A stretch of 64,000 nt of DNA, from the NCBI RefSeq assembly GCF_029784155.1, contig NC_073691.1:62137746-62201745 (forward strand), in the 5' to 3' direction. Position numbers and translations under genes: made by a program. The DNA comes from Uranotaenia lowii (lineage: Eukaryota > Arthropoda > Insecta > Diptera > Culicidae). The notes below the pieces were generated by a model, which saw only the letters and a list, made by a program, of their open reading frames with translations, was not told the origin of the DNA and did no database searches. Below are positions 54,332 through 64,000 of this stretch, one piece after another (within the stretch, counting starts at the first letter, position 1; every line of letters starts with the position of its first letter).

Positions 54332-55941
54332 CAGGGGTGAGCAACCTTTTGAAGCAACGGGCCACTTTTAATTTGAAATTCTTTCGGCGGGCCGCATCAT
54401 AATAAAATTTAATTTTTATATTATAAGAGATGTTGAGAAAGGGTTTAAAATTATTGTAAAAATTTTTTAAACCAGATTTGTCAATGTTACAGTTTACATT
54501 TTTGATTCTAGAAAAAAAATTACAGATTTCATAAATTTTAAATTTAATTTAGACACCTCTGGGACAGGTTTCTAAGGTTGAATCATAAAAATATTATGAC
54601 TTTGGTAATATGGATGTCTATTTTTTGAGTTAAATGACTCCTTTTAATCAATATTTTGCATGATATGTCCATGAAATTTCTCAAAATAACATCACACATA
54701 ACACAAGTTAACAAAATTCACATTTTTCCTAGGTGCAAAGAATCTCTGAACTGATTTTGACTTATTCAGGGGCGCTGAATCCAAATATGTATTCAATTAG
54801 TTTTTTGTCAGCTCTAGTTTTTGAGATAATTTAAAAAAATAGGTAAAAAATAAGTTTCAATTTATGATCAATGATCAACTTTAAAAAAAACACAAGTAAT
54901 TTTGAATTCTAAAAAAAATGTAAGATTTCTTTTTGTTATCCAAACCTGCAAAAACTGGGAATTTATACGAAATTTTAAAGAAAAATCTAACTAAATTGAA
55001 TCTTTGATATTTTTAAAACCGTAAGCAAATTATTCCGCAGTCTTCAACAAACTTGCTGTAAAAATTAAAATCTACAATTCAAGAACATTCTTTAATGAGG
55101 TCAGAAGAAGTTGTAATCTTATTTTTTGAATTTCTATAAATTGTAGAATTCAATTTTTGAAAGCGTTTCATCTGTGAAACAAGAATATCTTGACAATATC
55201 TGAGTCCTTGATTGAAAAAAGGGTAGTAAATTGATTGAAAATCAGCTTTTGTTTGTTATGTAGGTTTATTGGTTTATCAGTTATGAAAGATCCAACCTTT
55301 ACCCAAAATTGATCAATTTCAAAACTTCCACACGCCATATTACCGAAACTAGAAGCGATAACCGAAATATGTGAAATGTTTTGAATAAAGGACGCCAATC
55401 TCTTACAAAATCAGTTGAAAGATAGGCACCAAAAATGCTGTTTCACTAAGTAATCGTTAAAAACTTTTTTGTTTGAATAACAGAATTACAGATATTGTTT
55501 TTGTCGAGGTATCAGAATATCGCTGAGTTCTATCGATATGAAATCTATAATCGTTAGCCCAGTTTTTATTATAAAATTTTCCTTATCTCTGTCATTAATC
55601 AAGAACAAAAATATTTCACTTTATCATACAATTTGAACTTTGTTTGAAACGAAAAATCAAGTCTTAACTACCTCCTATATAACGTATCTCCGATAAATAT
55701 AAAGAACTCAATAAAAAGCTTAAATCCTAAAGTCAACAATCTGGATGATTATGGGAAAAATGCAACTGAAAACAAGCGACGTGCAAATCAAGTTATTGAT
55801 ATATCATGTTTTTGGTTTAGTAGGTGCTATTTTATGGTAATTAACAATCTTTCGTAAAAAAAAATCGTGAAATGAAATGAAAAAATCGTGCTCCGCGGGC
55901 CGCACAAACATGCCTCGAGGGCCGCGGGTTGCTCACCCCTG
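54332..55941. mobile_element. Non-autonomous hAT element, 8-bp TSD CGTTAAGC
   Basis: Ends CAGGGGTGAGCAACC (54332-54346) and GGTTGCTCACCCCTG (ending 55941). The 8-bp duplication CGTTAAGC is exact (54324-54331 and 55942-55949). CGGGCCGC/GCGGGCC motifs near both ends are subterminal repeats. The 1.5 kb AT-rich interior has no transposase frame. Inserted into the satellite array, so younger than the array. Confidence 0.95.
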
Positions 55942-56800
55942 CGTTAAGCCTTTTCACCTTATACCCCGTATTGTGGAAATTTCATTAGATTTTCAGTAGT
56001 TTAAAGCTTTAAAAAGAAAAGCGAAAGCCGCCATCTTGGATTATATAATGGGAATTTGATTTTCAGTAATTGGAATTATTTTAATGTTCAGCGGAAGCCG
56101 CCATGTTGGATTTCAAGATGGCATCTGATAGCAAAATTGGACTTCTATTCGTTTCGTCCTTTCACACAATACCAACATTGTGGGAATTTCATGCGATTTT
56201 CACTGAATAACAGCATTTTAAAGTTCAGTGGAAGCCACCATCTTGGACTTCAATATGGCGTCTAATAGCGAAATTTAGCCCTTCAGCCAATATCTATATT
56301 GTGAGAGTTTCATGCTATTTTTAGTCATTTACAGCATTTAAATGTTCAGCGGAAGTCGCCATCTTGGATTTCTTTTTGCGTCGGATAGCGAAAATTTACT
56401 TGGTTCTTTCTATCAATACTCATATTTCATTTGATTTTCAGTGATAAACAGCATTTTAAAGTCTAGCGGAAGCCGCCATCTTGTATTTCAAGATAGCGTC
56501 AGATAGTGAAATTCTACTTCTACTCGTTTAGCCATTTCACCCAATACTAATATTGTTGGGGTTTTAAGTGATTTTAAGTCAATTCCATAGTGTTCAGCGG
56601 AAGCCACCATCTTGGATTTCAAGATGGCGTCAGATAGCAAAATTCGACTTCTACTGGTTAATCTCTTTCAACTAATACCCATATTTTAAAGGTTTTATGC
56701 GCTTTCCTGTCATTTAAAGTATTTTCAAGTTGAGTTATAGCCGTTATCTTGGAATTTAAGAAGGCGACGGACAACGAAATTCGACTTCTATTCGTTTATC

Positions 56801-57347
56801 ACTTTCACCTAATAACCATATCAGCACCAACACGTGAAAAGGGTCTATGTTCATTTATGACGTTTCGAGAAAAACGCATTTGAAAATTTTGCAATCTTTT
56901 TTAAATCGCTAATTAAAATTCACGTGGAATCGCCCAAGTCTTTATGGTCAAAACGGTGCGTAGGATCATTCTAAATATGTTTTTATCGATACGACGGTTT
57001 TATTATGTAAAAATAGCTCGCAATTGTTTATAGACCCTAGCTGGAGTATGAAATTCGTCTAAATGTTTTATACACCCTTCGCTTTGTACTGTATGTCTCA
57101 TATGTGTGAGTGAGATGGGGATGAAATTTCCCCTATTTTTTGACAAAGGCTTTTGGTTCTCGCTATAGGAGTGAGTGAATAGCTTTCCGCATTCTTCCCC
57201 TTTTAATGTTTTGCATCTAGAACGTTTGCTTTGTTGTGGAGAAAAGGGTGTATAAAACAATCTGTGTGTGGATAATGTCATTTTATGGCTCTAAATTTTT
57301 TAGATCCTTTACTTTTTTTGTTTTTTTTTGTTTTTTTTTTTTTAAAG
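56801..57347. other. Interval between satellite and MITE
   Basis: No gene recognised. 56873-56900 (TTTCGAGAAAAACGCATTTG) resembles part of the 52.8 kb MITE interior. A T-rich run lies at 57305-57343. Confidence 0.4.
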
Positions 57348-57349
57348 TA

Positions 57350-58228
57350 GGGTAGAAGCACTAGTTATTGAACGGGTACCAGATATTGAACACTAGTAAA
57401 ACATTAACCGATTAAAACAATAATATGCAGTAGAAAAATGAATCAAAATTCGTTGTGCCACTGTTGAAGCATTTTCTACCTCTGCTCAAATTTTTATCAA
57501 GAATCTCGGACCCTTAAAGCCACAATCCCCGAAACTTGAATATGTGGTCAAATTTTGGCATGGTTTTTCGACTGGATGAAGAAAACAGCCTATTTTTGAT
57601 TGGGGGAAAAATTGGATAAAAGACAAATAAACGTCTAAGATAATGATATGAGAAGTTTCAACTAAGTCTTTTTAAATGATTTCTGGAAGAGTGGCAGCCT
57701 TTATAATCCTAAATTTCTTAAAATTTAACAAATTAAATTGTTCAATCATTGGATTACAGAAAACGCCAATGTTTCAATTATTGAACGTTCAATCTTGCAG
57801 TACTCGTTTCGTAAAGAAATGCATGTACCAGTTATTGAACAAACATCGGTTGGTGTTTGGAAATGTAAACAAACTGTTTCTCGGTTGCTAGCTCAACCAA
57901 AATCGCCCCTGCAAGGCATACTATCAAGCGGAATACCCCTAAATATATGCAATGATATTCAATGTTTACGTGTTCAATAATTAGAACATTGCCTGTTCAA
58001 TATTTGAATCATTGTGTTTAATCATTGGAACAAAAGTAATTTTGAATAAAAAGGCTTAAATAATAACTTCATAACATATTTCCGCGAAAAAAATATATCG
58101 ATTTGAAGCAGAGAAATATGCTTAAGCTACGCTATCAAAATTTTATCAGAAAAACCTTTCGTTATTATTTATTGGCCACAAATGTGTTGAATCCCAAAGA
58201 TGGTGTTCAATATATAGTGTTCTTACCC
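57350..58228. mobile_element. MITE with GGGTAGAAGCACTA TIRs and ATTGAAC repeats, TA duplication
   Basis: The left end GGGTAGAAGCACTAGTTATT with GAAC next is mirrored imperfectly by GTTCAATATATAGTGTTCTT and ACCC at 58205-58228. TA lies on both sides (57348-57349 and 58229-58230). ATTGAAC or GTTCAAT occurs many times inside, mostly in the first 120 bp and around 57770-58020. Tc1/mariner-type dependence is plausible. No transposase. Confidence 0.7.
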
Positions 58229-58230
58229 TA

Positions 58231-59978
58231 TTTATTTATAACTAAAAATCGTGTTTTTACATTGCATGGTATTCTAGCCTATCCTGACCTCACTCATATC
58301 TAACTGCCATTCTTATCTTGGATCAACAAATATTTATAAACACACCAAACTCCGTTTTGAATAAATTTCTGTTATTCCATCTCACTTCCCTTAATTGCCT
58401 TTTGAAAACATACAAACTAGGATCGGCCACCCTCAAATTGAATGAAATCGCTTTTGTTACTAACCATAATGCTGCTTTAAGTTTCTTACATTTATTTGGA
58501 ATAATTTTTTGCAGAATACTCAAACTGCATTATAAACCTTACGAAAACTGAAAAACTAAAAACGGTTTTTGTGTTAAGTAGAGCTTATATTGGGCTATTT
58601 GAATCCACTGAAAACCGGTTTTGTTTACTTTGTCTTTTATACCCTTTTCACATGTTGCTGCTGATATTGTGAAGGTTTCATGATATTTGCAGTAAATTAG
58701 AGTTTTGGAAATAAAAGCGGAAGCCGCCATCTTGGATTAATGATGACAAAAAAGCAAAAAAAAAATCCTACGATTTTGGCACTTTCACTCAATACTCATA
58801 TTGTAGAGATTTTCATACCACTCCACAGTGGTCAAAATTGCGAAAAACGTGATCGTTGCTTATAACTTTTTTAGTTCGCATTTTAGGTTATTGATGTCTT
58901 CAGAGAAGTTTTTCAGTAAAATCAGCTCTATAATAAAAAACTTTTTTTTCTGATTAATCCCCCTACAAGAAGATACAATTTCTAACTTCTCTATTATAGA
59001 TTTTAGCTGGTTGATGTCTTCAAAAAATTTGTTTTCAATCCAATTTTCTACAACTTTGTCCCATATGTAATGTTTCTAACATAATTATTTTCCGAGCTAT
59101 AGGCTAAATAAGAAACATAACCTCTAAAAATCAGTTTCTCAATAATGATTTTTTTCAGAAAATTTTAAGTTTAATAATATATTCCACAAAGTTGTTTGTC
59201 TTATTTAAATACACCACTTTATTGAACATTTCAAGTTTGTAAAATGTGATACTGCAGAGCTATGTTAAAAAGATTACCAAAAATAGTGCTTTTCACGCCT
59301 AATTTTACAAACATCGGGCAACATCAGGCAGCCCACTTTAGATGCAAATTAAAGTCAAAAATTTTGTCTACAAGTTGCAGGTACAACCGTCTGTATCCTT
59401 TTGTATCCAGGCGAGATACATCAATTTTACTTTTCCACGTTTGCATTAAAATCAACGATTTCTTTGAAACTATAGAGCATTTTACTAGGTGTGTTTTCAT
59501 TTAGCTTTTCCCTGAGCGATGTCAGAAGTTCTGACACCTTCATGAAATGAAAGATAGTTAATAGATTTGGAGTATTTTTTTTGTGTTTAAGTTGGTTTAT
59601 TAGTTTATAAGTTGGAATTGAGTCATAGAATCAAAAGTTGAGGTGATAGACAAAATATCAAAATTCATGACGCTATAATCTTTCGAAACATTTATTAAAA
59701 CGTATGTAAAGAAAATTCGGTATTCTTGTGCAGGTAGTTGAAACTATTCTTCAATGAAGAGTCTTAATCAATTTCAATAGAAATAATCTAACTTTTTATG
59801 TCGGATCTGAGAATCGATGATAACTTTTGATTTGAATTGTTTGTGTGAATGATCTGGAAACAGTGTTGAAAATATGATTGGTGTGGATCTTGAAACTCAG
59901 CCGAGTTCGGGAACAAAATTCAAAATACGATTTTTTGTATTAAGTTTTTATGTTATTTTTTAATTTAAAACGAACACA
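58231..59978. other. AT-rich interval without assigned gene
   Basis: A degenerate satellite unit lies at 58700-58820. TGTCAGAAGTTCTGACA (59520-59536) is a perfect 8-bp-arm palindrome. Nothing else is supported. Confidence 0.4.
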
Positions 59979-60671
59979 CACACACACATATGTTTCATGA
60001 TATTATCAATTTTTGAAATTCATAACTAATTTTTTAATGATGGCTTATAACGAACTCAAAATCTGAGTCAAGATACTGAAATCAAGATTTTATTAATTTT
60101 TCAAACTCATATATTCGCTTTTTAATCTGAAATCAAAGTTTTGTTACAATGTTTTTTTTTATTTGAAAAAACATTGTAACAAAACTTTGATTTCAGATTA
60201 AAAAGCGAATATATGAATTTGAAAAATTAATTTTATTAATTAAATAAATTTTATTAATTTTTCAAATTCATATATTCGCTTTTTAATCTGAAATCAAAGT
60301 TTTGTTACAATGTTTTTTTTATTTAAAAAAAAACATTGTTATTGTTGTTTTTTATTTAAAAAAAAACATTGCAACAAAACTTTGATTTCAGATTAAAAAG
60401 CGAATATATGAATTTGAAAAATTAATAAAATCTTCATATATTCGCTTTTTAATCTGAAATCAAAGTTTTGTTACAACGTTTTTTTTATTTAAAAAAAACA
60501 TTGTAACAAAACTTTGATTTCAGATTAAAAAGCGAATATATGAATTTGAAAAATTAATAAAATCTTGATTTCAGTATCTTGACTCAGATTTTGAGTTCGT
60601 TATGAGCCATCATTAAAAAATTAGTTATGAATTTCAAAAATTAATAATATCATGAAATATATGTGTGTGTG
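59979..60671. repeat. Nested inverted-repeat cluster (three hairpins inside a palindrome)
   Basis: Outer arms of about 110 bp (59981-60090 and 60562-60671, bounded by CA/TG dinucleotide runs) enclose six copies of a roughly 60-bp arm (TCATATATTCGCTTTTTAAT...TGTTACAATG) in alternating orientation: forward at about 60098, 60256 and 60434, reverse at about 60169, 60362 and 60492. Each forward/reverse pair could fold into a long stem. The inner loops are A/T runs. Confidence 0.9.
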
Positions 60672-63022
60672 ATTCATGATTTTCCTTCGATCTTGAAAAT
60701 ATTTAAAACTAGAAAAAACCTGATAATAACTTACGATCAAAAATGGCAACAAAGATTTTTCTAATTGTTTGATTTGATTGGTTAAAAATATACGCAAGGT
60801 TTGCCGGCAAGTGCAAACGAAGCTCTAATTCTTCAAACTTATGTGTATTCAAAAAAAATGTGTAAAATTGATCACCCCAATGGAAAATTTGACTACATTT
60901 TGTTGGGGAAACATTCCCACGGAGAGCAAAATTTTGAAAGTTCAAGGATATACCGACAAGAAAAAGTTCTAATTTTTTTGAAGTTCAAGTGTTTTTGGGT
61001 ATTTTATAAAGGGTTTTCCCCGTTTTGATGGGAATCAGGAGGCAAAAATTCTAATAAATATTTTCTTTATTGATATTATTTTATATATTCAGACACAACG
61101 AGAAGACCAAACATGACACCTTTTACCGAACATAGCTTCAAAGATCGAATTTTGATGCGTCATTATCCAGGTGATTTTTGAACACTCATGCAGCCAGCAA
61201 TTAACAAATCAAACTAATTAGGGCCGGGTACAAAAAGGCCTTAATTGACTTATACGATGACTTACATGATGACTTTATCATAGATTGAGTCGTTTTCTAG
61301 TGCTCCAAAATTTTATGAACCGAAGTTTTATTGTTTAAGATTAAAAATTGGGGTTTTGAAAAATTGAAAGAAGAATAGATCTGTTCAATGTCACAGATGT
61401 TCCTTTATTGTATTTTCGCATATTTTAAGGGCAGAAAAAAGCGAGCCCTCAACAAGCAGAAAACAGTTTCCGGTAAACAAAAACAGTTATTTTTGATTCA
61501 AGAGTCAAGTAGTTTTTTTTTTCATTCTAAGAAATCAATTTCGCTCTCTCATACTTTTGAAATGTGGTAACGATATCCGATCGAGACTTCGCGGTTATGA
61601 ATAATTTAGCATACATATTGTCCACGACTTCTCAGGCACCCACACGGTCGCTCAGTCCAATCTTTTTCGAGGAATACCACACAACTTTTACGATCATGAA
61701 CACGAGTCTTATTGAATATCCTCCCCCGTAAAGCCTAGCGCGAAGAGGTTTTATCTTCTCACATGTCGAAAATCTAGAAGAAAACACGTGGAAGCAACAA
61801 CACGTCCGGCAAATCGGAACTTTTCGCGTTTGCAATCACGTTCGTCTGTTTTTTTCGCTTGGATTTGGGTGTTCCGAAAACGATCGAGTAATTTCGAGTA
61901 CTTACTCGAGCACACACACAATAAGAACCGCGAACAAAAATTGGCGATCGTCGTCCAAACTTCAACCATTCGATGGGATTAATATTCGGAGACACTCAAC
62001 AACGATCGCAGTATGCTAGGTTTCGAATGTTTGTTTTGTTGAATCCGTAAGCCGACTTTATGGGCAGGTAAATTTGGTTTACCTCTTGCGAAACGAATCT
62101 CGCGAAGCCTACTTCGATTGTTGGGAGTGGCGTGGGCTACCAAAATTTGCATAAATTCGTGGAATACCAATACGAATTGCATATTGCACGGCTGATGGCG
62201 ATTACGGTCGATCATTCTGGGCAAATGGGCCAAGGAACCCACTGTTCATCTCTCTCTGGATTCTGGAACAGGGATTTAGCCCCAAATGTTATAAATGCCG
62301 GAATTTTCAACAATCCTTTGATAGGTTACTTTCACTTTTCTCGAAAACTTTATCGAGAAAAACTGACAAAATATCATCTGAATGCATCTCAATCCAAAGA
62401 CACAGCTTTAACCTATCCACATCAAAAGCAATTCCAACTCGTTCTGAAGCCATCCCTGATCAAATCACAAACAGGGCAATTGAAATGTCACACGATTCGA
62501 AAAAAAGCGAATGGAGCTACGATTTTCCGGCTCCCAAGGAGTTCGCCATGGGAGCCCTCATCAGGACTCATGCGCAGGTGAAAACCTGGGGGAACAGACC
62601 CCGGTCAAAATCAACAACACAAAATAATCATGTCTTCGTTTCGGGAGAAAAAGGTCACCCGACCGACTGATCTCGACGGGATAGATCCACGACATATTGC
62701 GCGAGCCTGGGACGTTATGGTGGATTGATTCTGTTTGGTATCGTTCACAATTTGATTTTTCTGAATTAAAAAAATAACCCATTTTTAAACGAATTAACTA
62801 GTTATTTTTAAAATACGTTTTTTTCAGTGTAACTGTCAAAAAAGTTGAGTACACTGAGAAGAAATTATGTTATATTGTTGATTAAAATTAATCTAAAAAT
62901 CACTCCGTTGTAATAATTGACTATTTTTTAAATTATGAATTTCTTGGGAGTTTTTTTTTTAAATTGAATGTCTTTCGAGCATCGTTTCAAGAAGAAATGA
63001 CTGCCATTTTGTTCCAACTTAC
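60672..63022. other. Interval without assigned gene; GC-richer patch 61600-62700
   Basis: 60672-61600 is AT-rich. 61600-62700 is clearly more GC-rich and shows little repeat similarity. Both strands carry moderate open frames (62132-62581 plus; 61632-62242 minus) without recognisable domains. A promoter or 5' UTR region of the minus-strand transcription unit, or an unrecognised element, are possible. Confidence 0.35.
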
Positions 63023-63084
63023 CTTGGTTAGCGAAGCGCTGAAACCAGCTTGACATGATCCTTGCCGATGATAACCCCAGTACA
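63023..63084 (-). CDS. Candidate 62-bp exon with strong splice sites
   Basis: On the minus strand a long pyrimidine tract (CTCTGTTTTTCCTTTTGTGCCTCTTTTCAG class, 63085-63114) precedes TGTACTGG, and the segment ends AACCAAG|GTAAGT (donor at 63022-63017). One frame is open throughout and contains an ATG, reading MSSWFQRFANQ up to the donor, so this may be the first coding exon of a gene whose next exon lies further left. The strand is the same as that of the eIF4E-like gene, but no connection is shown. I do not recognise the product. Confidence 0.5.
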
Positions 63085-63114
63085 CTGAAAAGAGGCACAA
63101 AAGGAAAAACAGAG

Positions 63115-64000
63115 TTAAAAAACTAGAATGAGAAACACAGATGTCAGTGCATTGGGAACCGAACTGCTGTGGTGGAATGATGGGACACCACTAAATTGAA
63201 ACATATGTTCGATTTGTGATGGCGAGGGTAAGCTTCGGTTGGTAGACTTTGTTATTGGTTTGTCATTTGGTGTCACGAGGGCTTGGTTCCGTGCATTGCA
63301 ATTGGATGAAGGAAGAAAAAATAAGTCATCTCGGTATCCGATTTCGTTACCCATAACATAATCGATGACATTTGAAGCGGAAACCTACCGTTTGGTTAGA
63401 AATGTGGGAGAACTTTTTTTCAGAACTTTTTCATGATTCTAGTTCGGATTTTTTTTATAGAAGTCCTTCTTCATGGCAACCTTCAGAAATTTAAAAATTA
63501 TAATCAAAAGCCATTTGTAGATTGATTGGAGAAGTTAAACTAATTTATTGCTGGCGAAATTAATGTTTACTTTTGTAGCCGTGAAATGAAAAATGTATTT
63601 TGGGTCTTAAAGCCCTTGAGCATTGAGAATGCAAGGTTTTGAAATCATGAGTTACGAGTTTTTAGGGATGAACCCTCGAGAGGATTTAAAATTGAAAATG
63701 CCTTGATTGTTTTCAGTTGAATTATTGAGTATTTTGATGTTGTCTTCAGGAGTTAAGAGCCTTAAAAATTCAGAGTAACATAAATAATGGAGGAAGATCG
63801 ATTTTAACTTCCGTTTGACATTATTTCATGTGATCGTAGGGGGTTGCTAGAGACTGTTTTTCCTTTTTCACAGAATATCAAACCTGCGAACGTGAATATT
63901 CGTGTTTGCAGCGTTTCTAAACAATACTTGCCATGGTATAAAATTGGGCGTTTTTATGATTTTTTTTTTAAGTTACATTATGTATTTGTACTCTCGAGGG
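63115..64000. other. Probable intron, no feature recognised
   Basis: AT-rich sequence upstream (minus strand) of the candidate exon. An open minus-strand frame (63354-63115) overlaps nothing recognisable. Confidence 0.35.

Larger units (their letters stand above)
52641..56800. repeat. CCATCTTGGATT satellite array in two opposite orientations
   Basis: Units of about 115-140 bp share GCCGCCATCTTGGATTTC, AAGATGGCGTCAGATAGCGA and CCTTTCACCCAATACCCATA-type phrases. From 52730 to about 54180 the units run in reverse. From about 54190 to 54331 and from 55950 to 56800 they run forward. The core CCATCTTGGATTTCAAGATGG is itself palindromic (CCATCTTG...CAAGATGG). The array is broken by a MITE (52800-53403), a Penelope-like hairpin (53883-54042) and a hAT (54332-55941). 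Further degenerate units lie at 48.1-48.4 kb and 58.70-58.82 kb. Confidence 0.85.

Noticed and set aside
62132..62581. 149-codon plus-strand ORF
   Set aside because: Does not start with ATG, no recognisable domain, overlapping minus-strand frames equally open.

Overview
The window is eukaryotic, AT-rich and dominated by transposable elements. An insect, most likely a mosquito (Culicidae) with a repeat-rich genome, fits best. Three things point that way: a Juan/Jockey-like LINE, a Ty3/gypsy LTR element with a SAP-like Gag start, and many TA-flanked MITEs together with hAT, Helitron-like, Penelope-like and tRNA-SINE insertions. There are short GT-AG introns of about 65 bp and no bacterial features. 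The species assignment is inference.

Host genes are few. At the left edge (1-196, minus strand) is the first coding exon of an eIF4E-family cap-binding protein, cut by the window edge. At the right edge (63023-63084, minus strand) is one small exon with very good splice sites. Between 46.4 and 50.7 kb lie candidate small spliced genes; the best is a three-exon, about 84-codon ORF at 46424-46809. Everything else that can be named is mobile or repetitive DNA.

Layout: 1.9-3.5 kb nested MITEs; 3.65-5.7 kb Helitron-like element carrying a tandem array of hairpin units; 6.5-8.9 kb long-TIR element; 9.3-10.55 kb foldback; 13.2-15.3 kb second Helitron-like copy; 15.7-20.2 kb full-length, apparently intact Jockey-clade LINE with target-site duplication (TSD) and poly-A tail; 20.4-21.5 kb truncated second LINE; 23.0-23.8 kb second copy of the 2.7 kb MITE; 24.5-26.3 kb Penelope-like remnants in a palindrome, split by a TA-flanked MITE; 27.4 kb tRNA-like SINE; 29.4-38.6 kb complete Ty3/gypsy element with LTRs that look identical; 39.3-40.4 kb hAT element; 41.9-43.2 kb 9-bp minisatellite; 45.96-46.3 kb MITE; 48.4-52.6 kb inverted structure holding a SINE whose empty site is present in the opposite arm; 52.6-56.8 kb CCATCTTGGATT satellite array invaded by a MITE, a Penelope-like hairpin and a second hAT; 57.35-58.2 kb MITE; 60.0-60.7 kb nested cluster of inverted repeats.

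The elements do not form one pathway. The autonomous ones (the LINE, and the Ty3 element apart from a break near the Gag start) carry their own enzymes. The MITEs, foldbacks, SINEs and Helitron-like elements have no coding capacity here and would depend on proteins supplied elsewhere. Several insertions can be dated relative to one another because empty sites, nested copies or identical LTRs are present in the same window.
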